This document shows positions 1 to 5,237 of a DNA stretch of 7,070 nt, one piece after another. The position numbers were made by a program, and so were the translations under genes. Every line of letters starts with the position of its first letter. Within the stretch, counting starts at the first letter, position 1. Under the pieces are notes generated by a model. That model was not told where the DNA came from. It saw only the letters and a program-made list of their open reading frames with translations, and searched no databases. The stretch lies in the NCBI GenBank assembly GCA_027322375.1, contig DAHVRS010000114.1, positions 1-7,070 on the forward strand, read 5' to 3'. This DNA is from Brachybacterium sp. (GTDB lineage: Bacteria; Actinomycetota; Actinomycetes; Actinomycetales; Dermabacteraceae).

Positions 1-427
1 CTGGGCCGAGCACCAGCATCCCCGCGCCGATCAGCCACTTCCCGAGCGGTGGATGGACCACGTACGCGCCCTGGGGGAGATAGGAGTCCACGTCCCCGGC
101 CTCGAAGGCGGGGTCCGGCTCGTCCGGCCAGGACATCTCCACGCCCTCCTGAGTGAGCGTGAAGCCGTCCTTGACGTAGTAGGTCTCGTCGAAGATCAGC
201 TCGTGGATCGAGCCGAGCCCCCACAGTCGCAGCACGAGCGCGAGGCCGAACAGCGCCATCGTCGCGGCCCACGCGATCCGCGTCGGCGGCAGGTCCATCA
301 CCTGCAGACGCCGACGGAGCGCGGCGAGCAGCGCCGCGGACTCGTCGCTCTCAGCGGGGGACGGCTCGACGTCAGCGTGGGTGCGCGCGCCCGACGGGCC
401 GGGTCCCTGCTCGTCCTGGATGTGCAC
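1..427 (-). CDS. pmt: Protein O-mannosyltransferase (GT39/PMT family), N-terminal part, cut by window edge
   Basis: Only the first 142 codons are present; the gene runs off the left end. The family moves mannose from polyprenyl-phosphate-mannose to Ser/Thr of secreted proteins at the outer face of the membrane. Residues 1-43 are a hydrophilic, acidic/Pro-rich cytoplasmic tail. A first membrane helix lies at about residues 51-69. The first extracytoplasmic loop then holds F79-D80-E81-T82-Y83-Y84, which contains the invariant Asp-Glu pair needed for catalysis in PMTs, and later VVHPPLGKW (123-131), another family signature. The GTG at 425-427 is chosen because an in-frame TAG lies only four codons upstream (437-439) and a TAGCAT hexamer ends exactly 6 nt before it, as in a leaderless mRNA. 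The ATG at 296-298 (residue 44) is the main alternative start. The gene is divergent from rsmI, as Rv1002c is from Rv1003 in M. tuberculosis. The family call is firm; the start is moderately sure. Confidence 0.9.
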   Translation of the reverse strand, partial: MHIQDEQGPGPSGARTHADVEPSPAESDESAALLAALRRRLQVMDLPPTRIAWAATMALFGLALVLRLWGLGSIHELIFDETYYVKDGFTLTQEGVEMSWPDEPDPAFEAGDVDSYLPQGAYVVHPPLGKWLIGAGMLVLGP

Positions 428-433
428 GCCGAC

Positions 434-439
434 ATGCTA
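434..439 (-). promoter_or_regulatory. Predicted -10 element (TAGCAT) of leaderless pmt promoter
   Basis: On the minus strand TAGCAT matches the actinobacterial sigma-A -10 pattern TAnnnT. It ends 6 nt before the GTG at 425-427, so transcription would start on the first base of the start codon. No convincing -35 was found. It mirrors the identical TAGCAT in front of rsmI on the other strand. The transcript start is inferred. Confidence 0.5.
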
Positions 440-530
440 GGTCATCGCCTCCCCCCGCCCGGGAGTCCGGGCGCTGCGGGGGCCCGGCGGACTCGCGCCG
501 GCCGGTGCCCGTCGGGCGCACCGCGGTCGA

Positions 531-536
531 TAGCAT
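531..536 (+). promoter_or_regulatory. Predicted -10 element (TAGCAT) of leaderless rsmI promoter
   Basis: TAGCAT fits TAnnnT and is followed by exactly 6 nt (GGCGGG) before the ATG at 543, which would place +1 on the A of the start codon. There is no correctly spaced Shine-Dalgarno sequence; the G-rich bases abut the ATG. A clear -35 is not visible. Confidence 0.5.
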
Positions 537-542
537 GGCGGG

Positions 543-1382
543 ATGCTCGAGCCCGGAGTACTCACCCTCGCCGCCACCCCGATCGGCAATCCGCTGGACG
601 CCTCTGTGCGCCTCATGCGGGCCCTCGGCGAGGCGGACCTCATCGCCGCGGAGGACACCCGCCGCCTCGCCCGCCTGGTGCGCGAGCTCGAGGTGACCAC
701 GCAGGGACGGATCCTCTCGTATCACGAGCACAACGAGGCCGAGCGCACCGGCGTCCTCCTCGAGGCGCTCGAGGCCGGCCAGCGGGTCCTGCTCGTCACC
801 GACGCGGGCATGCCCGTCGTCTCCGATCCCGGCTTCCGCGCGGTGCGCGCCGCGGCTGAGGCGGGCATCCCGGTCACGGTCATCCCGGGCCCCTCCGCGG
901 TGCTCACGGCGCTCGCCGCCTCGGGCATCGCGCCGGACCGCTTCACCTTCGAGGGCTTCCCGCCGCGCCGCGAGGGGAAGCGCTCCTCTGCGCTCTCACC
1001 GCTCGCTGGCGAGCAGCGCACGATGGTGTTCTTCGAGTCCCCGCGCCGCACCGCCGCGACCCTCGCTGCGATGGCGGAAGCCTTCGGCGCGGAGCGCCGC
1101 GGCGCCGTCGGCCGCGAACTGACCAAGACCCATGAGGAGATCCGGCGCGGCACTCTCGCCGATCTCGCCGCCTGGGCGGCCGACGGGGAGGTGCTCGGCG
1201 AGGTCGTCATCGTCGTCGCTGTCGCCGAGCCGGTCGCCACGAGCCCCGCGGACCTCGTCGGCGAGGTGCTCGCCCGCGCGGAGGCGGGGGAGCGGCTCAA
1301 GCAGGCGGCCAAGGAGGTCGCCCGCGCGCACGACGGGATCAGCGCGAACGAGCTGTACGAGCTCGCGCTCGCTGCGCGGTGA
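543..1382 (+). CDS. rsmI: 16S rRNA (cytidine1402-2'-O)-methyltransferase RsmI
   Basis: The product is 279 aa, normal for RsmI, a SAM-dependent tetrapyrrole-methylase-fold enzyme that 2'-O-methylates C1402 of 16S rRNA in the decoding centre. The family motifs are in order: LAATPIGN (9-16), AEDTRR (36-41), SYHEHNE (59-65), [11 protein letters not shown] (87-97), PGPSA (115-119), FEGFPPRR (136-143), FFESPRR (163-169) and [10 protein letters not shown] (190-199). The C-terminal part (about 235-279) resembles the small helical extension with a KQAAKEVA segment. The start at 543 is supported by the N-terminal alignment to the family (a few residues before the TPIGN motif) and by a -10-like hexamer spaced for leaderless transcription. 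It is divergent from pmt and convergent with rpmF, separated from the latter by a strong hairpin. The methylase fold and motif set make the assignment secure. Confidence 0.96.
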   Translation: MLEPGVLTLAATPIGNPLDASVRLMRALGEADLIAAEDTRRLARLVRELEVTTQGRILSYHEHNEAERTGVLLEALEAGQRVLLVTDAGMPVVSDPGFRAVRAAAEAGIPVTVIPGPSAVLTALAASGIAPDRFTFEGFPPRREGKRSSALSPLAGEQRTMVFFESPRRTAATLAAMAEAFGAERRGAVGRELTKTHEEIRRGTLADLAAWAADGEVLGEVVIVVAVAEPVATSPADLVGEVLARAEAGERLKQAAKEVARAHDGISANELYELALAAR

Positions 1383-1389
1383 CAGCACG

Positions 1390-1424
1390 ACGAAGCCCCC
1401 GGCACCTGGTGCCGGGGGCTTCGT
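1390..1424. terminator. Perfect GC-rich hairpin, probable bidirectional terminator between rsmI and rpmF
   Basis: Bases 1390-1404 pair perfectly with 1410-1424 (15 bp) around a 5-base loop, CCTGG. The arm core is GAAGCCCCCGGCA. It starts 8 nt after the rsmI stop and lies 27 nt beyond the rpmF stop on the other strand, so it can serve both convergent genes. Neither side has a U-tract, so any intrinsic termination would rest on hairpin strength alone, which is common in high-G+C actinobacteria (general knowledge; not shown here). Confidence 0.8.
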
Positions 1425-1450
1425 GAAGGTGGGGTGCTCGCCCCGAGGGC

Positions 1451-1621
1451 TCAGTCCTCGATCTGGAGCAGACCGCGCTGGTAGGCCTTGGCCAGACGGC
1501 GAGGAACAGCCTTGGTGCGACCGCGGACCGTGACCTGCACGAGGTCAGTGGTGTTGGCCTTCCACTGCGAGCGACGCGAATGCGTGCGCGCACGGGACAT
1601 CTTGAACTTGGGCACTGCCAT
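1451..1621 (-). CDS. rpmF: 50S ribosomal protein L32 (bL32), zinc-free form
   Basis: The product is a 56-residue basic protein starting [20 protein letters not shown], the diagnostic L32 N-terminus, and ending in [18 protein letters not shown]32 sits in the large ribosomal subunit near the peptidyl-transferase region and exit tunnel. There is no cysteine at all, so this is the C-minus type without a zinc ribbon, as in M. tuberculosis RpmF; many other bacteria have a CxxC-containing L32. The start is certain: the family always begins MAVPK and an AAGGAG Shine-Dalgarno is well placed. It is the only gene here with a strong ribosome-binding site, as expected for a highly expressed ribosomal protein. 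I saw no Zur-like palindrome upstream, so nothing suggests zinc-dependent expression. It is convergent with rsmI and divergent from tatD. Confidence 0.96.
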   Translation of the reverse strand: MAVPKFKMSRARTHSRRSQWKANTTDLVQVTVRGRTKAVPRRLAKAYQRGLLQIED

Positions 1622-1627
1622 GGGACG

Positions 1628-1633
1628 CTCCTT
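1628..1633 (-). promoter_or_regulatory. Strong Shine-Dalgarno site (AAGGAG) of rpmF
   Basis: On the minus strand AAGGAG is followed by 6 nt (CGTCCC) and then the ATG of rpmF. This contrasts with the other starts in the window, which lack such a site. The last TA dinucleotide upstream on this strand that could belong to a -10 is near 1752-1754 (GATAGGTC context), so the leader may be about 120 nt long. That promoter is too weak to call. Confidence 0.75.
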
Positions 1634-1933
1634 GACGGTCCGGAGGATGAACGGTCGTTGGGCATCCGTCCCGAGCAGCGACCCGAACCCGGTGCGGTGG
1701 ACTCACAGCCATCGGGGCGCTCGGGTGCACGAAAGGACGCGCAACGACGACCTATCCTGCCACATCCAGGCTCTCAGCGCCCCCTTCAGCGCCGTGACCT
1801 AGCACACCGGGTCGCGTGAGCTGCCCCACCTCGGAGGGGCTGCTCCCATGGTCGGCGGCCTGCATCCTGCCCTTGCAGCGCCCACCGCGAGGAGTGGGAC
1901 ACGGGGATGGCCAGCCGGGGTGCAGGGGCCTCC

Positions 1934-1939
1934 TACGAT
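1934..1939 (+). promoter_or_regulatory. Predicted -10 element (TACGAT) of leaderless tatD-rsmA-ispE operon
   Basis: TACGAT fits TAnnnT and is followed by exactly 6 nt (GGTCGC) before the ATG at 1946. This geometry decides the tatD start: an upstream in-frame ATG at 1907 would lie before the promoter. No good -35 is visible and there is no Shine-Dalgarno sequence ahead of 1946. Confidence 0.55.
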
Positions 1940-1945
1940 GGTCGC

Positions 1946-2947
1946 ATGTCGTCACCGCACGAGACCCACCCGGGCTCCACTCCCGGCGCCGCCGCGCCCT
2001 CTGTCGATTCGCTGTCGCCAGTGCGTGACCGCGAGGCCATCGACCCGCGGGGCAGCAAGCGCGATCGCTCCTGGCCGCCGATGCCGGATCCGCTGCCGTT
2101 CCCGGTGATCGACAACCACTGCCACCTCGACTTCGCCGACGGCGACGAGCAGCTCAGCGTCCGCGACCATGTCGAGCGCGCCGCGGCGGTCGGTGTGGAC
2201 GCGCAGATCACGATCGGTTCGGATCTCGAGGCAGTGCGGTGGACCGCGGCGCTGCTCGCCTCCCCGGACTGCCCGGAGTCGTTGCGGGGCGGGGTGGCGA
2301 TCCACCCGAACGAAGCCGCGCTGCACGCCCGCGGCCACGACCACGAGGGGCGCGAGCTCATCGGTCTCGACGAGGCGATCTCCGAGGTCTCCGAGCTCCT
2401 GCGCGGGCCGGGAATGGTCGTCGTGGGGGAGACGGGCCTGGACTGGTTCCGCAGCTCTCGCCGCGATGAGCAGGCCCGGCAGGCCCAGATCGACTCCTTC
2501 CGTGCCCACATCGCGCTCGCGAAGGAGCTGGACCTGCCGATGCAGATCCACGACCGCGACGCCCACCGCGACGTGCTCGAGATCCTCGACGCCGACGGCG
2601 CCCCCGAGCGCACCGTCTTCCACTGCTTCTCCGGCGACGCCGAATTCGCGCGCGAATGCGCCGACCGCGGCTGGTACCTCTCCTTCGCCGGCACCGTGAC
2701 CTTCAAGAACGCCGCCGACCTGCGCGGTGCACTCGCCGAGGTGGGCCTCTCCCGCGTCATGGTCGAGACCGACGCGCCCTTCCTCACCCCGGTCCCGTAC
2801 CGCGGCCGCCCGAACTCCTCCTACCTGATCCCGCTCACCATGGCGACGATCGCGGAAGTGACCGGCACTGATCTCGAGACCGCCTGCCGCGCCGTGCGCG
2901 CCACCACCCAGGACGTGTACCGCTGGCCCGGGACGGTCGCGGCATGA
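1946..2947 (+). CDS. tatD: TatD-family metal-dependent hydrolase (DNase)
   Basis: The product is 333 aa, a TIM-barrel hydrolase of the TatD family, whose members are Mg-dependent 3'-5' exonucleases/DNases acting in the cytoplasm. All metal ligands are visible: H58 and H60 in VIDNHCHLD, E162 in VGETGLDW, H202 in MQIHDRD, H226 in VFHCFSGD and D276 in VETDAPFL. YRGRPNSSYLIP (285-296) is the usual C-terminal signature. Before the barrel are about 50 extra residues rich in Ser, Pro and charge; the segment just before the HxH motif (RDRSWPPMPDPLPFPVIDNH) resembles that of other actinobacterial TatD proteins, so the gene looks intact. The start at 1946 is chosen over ATG 1907 because of the -10 hexamer at 1934-1939. 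Its TGA overlaps the rsmA ATG (ATGA), implying translational coupling in an operon. The exact physiological substrate cannot be told from sequence. Confidence 0.94.
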   Translation: MSSPHETHPGSTPGAAAPSVDSLSPVRDREAIDPRGSKRDRSWPPMPDPLPFPVIDNHCHLDFADGDEQLSVRDHVERAAAVGVDAQITIGSDLEAVRWTAALLASPDCPESLRGGVAIHPNEAALHARGHDHEGRELIGLDEAISEVSELLRGPGMVVVGETGLDWFRSSRRDEQARQAQIDSFRAHIALAKELDLPMQIHDRDAHRDVLEILDADGAPERTVFHCFSGDAEFARECADRGWYLSFAGTVTFKNAADLRGALAEVGLSRVMVETDAPFLTPVPYRGRPNSSYLIPLTMATIAEVTGTDLETACRAVRATTQDVYRWPGTVAA

Positions 2948-3828
2948 GCGCCGAGAAGAACAGCGCCGGGATGCTCCTGACCGCCCGGGATATCCGCGAG
3001 CTCGCTGAGGCGGCGGGCATCCGCCCCTCGAAGCAGCGCGGCCAGAACTTCGTCATGGACCCGAACACTGTCCGCACGATCGTCGGCCGCGCCGGTGTCG
3101 AGCCTGGTCAGGCCGTGCTCGAGGTCGGCCCCGGGCTCGGTTCGCTCACCCTGGGCCTGCTCGAGGCGGGCGCCGATGTCGTCGCGGTCGAGCTCGACCG
3201 AGGCCTCGCCGAGCTGCTTCCGCTCACCCTGCGCGCCCGCGGCGTCGAGGAGAGCCGCTACCGCCTCGTCCACGCCGACGCCCTCCAGGTCGCCGAGCTG
3301 CCCTCGCTCGCCGCCGGTCAGCCCACCGCGCTGGTCGCGAACCTGCCCTACAACGTCGCCACCCCGATCCTGCTCACGATGCTCGAGCGCTTCCCCTCCC
3401 TGCGCAGCGCCCTGGTGATGGTGCAGTCCGAGGTGGTCGAGCGCCTCACCGCCGGGCCCGGCTCCCGCATCTACGGCGCCCCGAGCGCGAAGGCCGCGTG
3501 GTACGGGCGCGCCGAGCACGCCGGGCGCATCTCCCGGCAGATCTTCTGGCCGGTCCCCAACGTCGACTCCGGCCTCGTCGAGCTGGTCCGCCACCCCGTA
3601 CCGCTCGGCGACGAGGCTGAGCGCGCGGCCGTGTTCGCCGTCGTCGATGCCGCGTTCGCGCAGCGGCGCAAGACCCTTCGTGCCGCGCTCGCCGGCTGGG
3701 CCGGGTCCGCGAGCCGCTCCGAGGAGGTGCTGCGCGCCGCAGGCGTGGACCCGTCGGTGCGCGGCGAGACCCTCGACATCGACGCCTTCCGCGCGATCGC
3801 CCGCGCCGCGGAGACGATCGCCCGGTGA
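2944..3828 (+). CDS. rsmA: 16S rRNA dimethyladenosine transferase RsmA (KsgA)
   Basis: The product is 294 aa, usual for actinobacterial KsgA, which N6,N6-dimethylates A1518 and A1519 in helix 45 of 16S rRNA using SAM; loss gives kasugamycin resistance in many bacteria. Visible motifs are RGQNFVMD (32-39), SAM motif I LEVGPGLGSLT (59-69), the acidic motif II residue E83 in AVELD, HADAL (110-114), catalytic NLPYN (133-137), VQSEVVERL (160-168), FWPVPNVDSG (201-210) and AFAQRRKTLR (237-246) in the small C-terminal domain. The ATG at 2944 overlaps the tatD stop. An ATG at 2971 (residue 10, just before LLTARDIREL, where family similarity begins) is an alternative start; neither has a strong Shine-Dalgarno. 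Its stop overlaps the ispE GTG. In M. tuberculosis rpfB lies between tatD and ksgA; here the two genes overlap. Confidence 0.96.
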   Translation: MSAEKNSAGMLLTARDIRELAEAAGIRPSKQRGQNFVMDPNTVRTIVGRAGVEPGQAVLEVGPGLGSLTLGLLEAGADVVAVELDRGLAELLPLTLRARGVEESRYRLVHADALQVAELPSLAAGQPTALVANLPYNVATPILLTMLERFPSLRSALVMVQSEVVERLTAGPGSRIYGAPSAKAAWYGRAEHAGRISRQIFWPVPNVDSGLVELVRHPVPLGDEAERAAVFAVVDAAFAQRRKTLRAALAGWAGSASRSEEVLRAAGVDPSVRGETLDIDAFRAIARAAETIAR

Positions 3829-4751
3829 CGGCGGCACTCCGCCGGGTGGTCGTGCGCGCCCCTGGCAAGATCAATCTGTCCCTCGGCGTCGGCGGCGTCG
3901 ACGAGCACGGCTATCACGCCCTCGCTACCGTGTTCCAGGCCGTCGACCTGCATGAGACGATCACCGCCGAGCGGGCCGATGGGATGAGCCTCGAGATCAG
4001 CTCTGACGTGCCCGGCGAGATCCCGTTGAACGGCAGCAACCTCGTGCTCCGCGCCGCCGAGCTGCTGCGCACCGAGTGCGCGGTGACGGATGGCGCCGCA
4101 CTCCACGTGCACAAGCAGGTCCCGATCGCGGGCGGTATGGGCGGTGGTTCGGCCGACGCGGCAGCCACGCTGGTCGCACTCGATCGTCTCTGGGGTCTGG
4201 ACCTCGGAACGGAGCGACTGCGTCAGCTCGGCGGTCGCCTCGGCGCCGACGTCCCCTTCGCGATGCTCGGGCACACCGCGCTGGGCCGCGGCAACGGTGC
4301 GGATCTCACCCCGCTGCCGACGCGCGGCACCTGGACCTGGCTGCTCGCGGTGCCTGGCGGGCACCTCTCGACGCCGCAGGTGTTCCGCACCTTCGACGAG
4401 AGCGCCGAGCGTTCCGGCCGAATCCCCCCACACCTGCCGACGGTCGACGAGCGCCAGCTGGCAGCTCTCGCGAGGGGCGACCTCCCGCTCCTCGCGGAGA
4501 CGCTCCACAACGACCTCCAAGCCGCGGCCTTCGCGCTCCATCCGGGACTCGAGCCCGTGGTGACGGCGGCGAAGCGGCTCGGTGCCCCGGCGGCGCTGGT
4601 CAGCGGCTCCGGGCCCACCATCGCTGTGCTCGTCGAGGACGAAGCGCAGGCACAGGAGATCGCTGCAGGGCTGCTGGGGGAGGGCCTGGTGGACTCCTGC
4701 CTCGTGGTGCGCGGAGCAGAGCCGGGCGCGAGAGTCCTCGTCGAGGAGTGA
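3825..4751 (+). CDS. ispE: 4-diphosphocytidyl-2-C-methyl-D-erythritol kinase IspE
   Basis: The product is 308 aa, a GHMP-superfamily kinase that phosphorylates CDP-methylerythritol with ATP, the fourth enzyme of the non-mevalonate (MEP) route to isoprenoids. The three GHMP motifs are present: RAPGKINLSL (11-20) with catalytic K15, the glycine-rich ATP loop PIAGGMGGGSADAA (100-113), and SGSGPT (260-265). GADVPF (140-145) carries the catalytic aspartate D142. ALGRGNG (152-158) is also typical. The start is GTG at 3825, whose GTGA overlaps the rsmA stop, and a weak GGAG lies 11 nt before it. It is the last gene of the tatD-rsmA-ispE operon. No strong hairpin terminator follows at once; a G-quadruplex-type motif lies about 190 nt downstream. 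All catalytic residues are present, so it should be active. Confidence 0.96.
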   Translation: MTAALRRVVVRAPGKINLSLGVGGVDEHGYHALATVFQAVDLHETITAERADGMSLEISSDVPGEIPLNGSNLVLRAAELLRTECAVTDGAALHVHKQVPIAGGMGGGSADAAATLVALDRLWGLDLGTERLRQLGGRLGADVPFAMLGHTALGRGNGADLTPLPTRGTWTWLLAVPGGHLSTPQVFRTFDESAERSGRIPPHLPTVDERQLAALARGDLPLLAETLHNDLQAAAFALHPGLEPVVTAAKRLGAPAALVSGSGPTIAVLVEDEAQAQEIAAGLLGEGLVDSCLVVRGAEPGARVLVEE

Positions 4752-4882
4752 GCGCGGGCTCAACGTGACCTGCGAGCGCGGCGTGGAACGCTGCGCGTTG
4801 TCGAATCAGACTCGGGGACTGCTGAACATCCTGAAATCCTTTCACCTCGACAATGCTGTCGCCTCGACCTTGACTTTTAGGG

Positions 4883-4891
4883 TTATCCACA
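4883..4891 (+). promoter_or_regulatory. Perfect DnaA-box consensus TTATCCACA
   Basis: The nine bases equal the canonical high-affinity DnaA box. The first T is also the last base of a -10-like TAGGGT hexamer at 4878-4883. A degenerate copy, TTGCCCACA (two mismatches), lies at 5191-5199. A single perfect box without a cluster is not a replication origin; it could be a DnaA regulatory or titration site, or chance. Confidence 0.45.
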
Positions 4892-4941
4892 ATGTTTGGA
4901 GATTGCGGAGGGAGGGGAATGTGGACTGAGGGGACTGTGGA

Positions 4942-4960
4942 GGGAGGGGTGGGTCCGGGG
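4942..4960 (+). other. Predicted G-quadruplex motif
   Basis: GGGAGGGGTGGGTCCGGGG has four G-runs of 3-4 with loops of 1, 1 and 3 nt, a pattern that favours a stable parallel quadruplex. It lies inside a longer purine-rich tract (about 4905-4960) with more G-runs. It sits about 190 nt downstream of ispE on its coding strand and about 280 nt upstream of the DUF222 gene start. Confidence 0.6.
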
Positions 4961-4975
4961 TTCTAGGCGTTCGCT

Positions 4976-4987
4976 CGGGAGCTCCCG
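4976..4987. repeat. 12-bp perfect palindrome CGGGAGCTCCCG
   Basis: Perfect dyad of 12 bp in the intergenic region, directly beyond the G-rich tract. It could be an operator half-pair or a chance GC-rich palindrome; it is too compact to be a normal terminator stem. Confidence 0.35.
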
Positions 4988-5020
4988 GGGTCGGCTGTCG
5001 GATGCGATGCAGCGAAGCGT

Positions 5021-5032
5021 TCTTCCGGAAGA
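5021..5032. repeat. 12-bp perfect palindrome TCTTCCGGAAGA
   Basis: Perfect dyad of 12 bp, more A/T-containing than its surroundings and about 200 nt upstream of the DUF222 start. No known operator was recognised. Confidence 0.4.
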
Positions 5033-5222
5033 CATAGTTGAGCGCGTGACCTGCAATGATGGCGAAATCGCCTCGTCCTTCCGGCCAGCCTCCGTTGGCG
5101 GCGACACACGCTGCGGCGCGGCGTGGCGCGCTGCGCGACAGTGCTTTCCTGCAGGTGGGATGGCACTTCTTCGTCTCGCGGGAAACTCGTTTGCCCACAA
5201 CCTTCCTTTAGTCGAACAATGA

Positions 5223-5231
5223 TGCGATACT
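5223..5231 (+). promoter_or_regulatory. Predicted extended -10 (TGC-GATACT) of leaderless DUF222-HNH gene
   Basis: GATACT (5226-5231) matches TATAAT at four of six positions, including A2 and T6, and is preceded by TGn, the extended -10 motif. Exactly 6 nt (AGGGTC) separate it from the ATG at 5238, so +1 would be the start codon. AGGG at 5232-5235 is too close to the ATG to act as a Shine-Dalgarno. A TTCCTT at 5203-5208, 17 bp upstream, is at best a weak -35. Confidence 0.6.
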
Positions 5232-5237
5232 AGGGTC

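Larger units (their letters stand above)
1622..1945. other. Divergent intergenic region between rpmF and tatD; no gene seen
   Basis: These 324 bases separate two divergent genes. I find no protein with family features in any frame. On the minus strand it carries the rpmF leader with its Shine-Dalgarno, and on the + strand the tatD -10 at its right end. An imperfect hairpin at 1818-1845 pairs GAGC-T-GCCCC with GGGGC-T-GCTC around an 8-base loop. A smaller CTGCA/TGCAG stem lies at 1860-1878. In M. tuberculosis the metS gene occupies this relative position (between rsmI and tatD); no trace of it is recognisable here. Confidence 0.6.
4752..5237. other. 486-base non-coding region with reduced G+C, DnaA box, G-quadruplex motif and palindromes
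   Basis: No recognisable gene lies here on either strand; the open frames at 4896-5222 (+), 4842-5198 (-) and 4883-5335 (-) show no domain or plausible composition. G+C falls to 48 of 100 bases at 4801-4900 and about 50% at 5161-5230, well below the flanking genes. In order it holds a small GACA/TGTC hairpin (4848-4861), TTGACT (4870-4875), TAGGGT (4878-4883), a DnaA box (4883-4891), a purine/G-rich tract (about 4905-4960), the palindrome CGGGAGCTCCCG (4976-4987), the palindrome TCTTCCGGAAGA (5021-5032), and the promoter of the next gene. It could contain a small RNA, a regulatory site or the edge of an acquired segment; none is proven. Confidence 0.55.

Noticed and set aside
53..859. 268-codon + strand frame across the left edge and the start of rsmI
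   Set aside because: It lies antisense to the PMT-family gene and out of frame with rsmI, with an Arg/Pro/Ala-rich low-complexity end.
3471..4763. 430-codon minus-strand frame across rsmA and ispE
   Set aside because: It is an antisense shadow of two well-identified enzymes and has no recognisable motifs.
4787..4799. AACGC-TGC-GCGTT hairpin as the ispE terminator
   Set aside because: Only 5 bp with a 3-nt loop and no T-run, too weak to call a terminator.
4870..4898. TTGACT as a -35 paired with a -10 at 4892-4898
   Set aside because: The hexamers at 16-18 bp spacing (ATGTTT, TGTTTG, GTTTGG) are poor -10 matches. TAGGGT is a better -10 but is then too close to TTGACT to use it.
4764..5054. 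Repeated 10-mer CGTGACCTGC at 4764-4773 and 5045-5054 (also at 1529-1538 inside rpmF)
   Set aside because: It is short, the third copy is within an antisense coding sequence, and the flanks share nothing, so it is probably chance in G+C-rich DNA.
4883..5199. The DnaA box plus its degenerate copy as a replication origin
   Set aside because: Only one perfect box, no cluster, no AT-rich unwinding element, and no dnaA, dnaN or rep gene nearby.
4896..5222. 108-codon TTG-started + strand frame in the ispE/DUF222 spacer
   Set aside because: It has no ribosome-binding site, no similarity that I recognise and an implausible composition; 4842-5198 and 4883-5335 on the minus strand are rejected for the same reasons.
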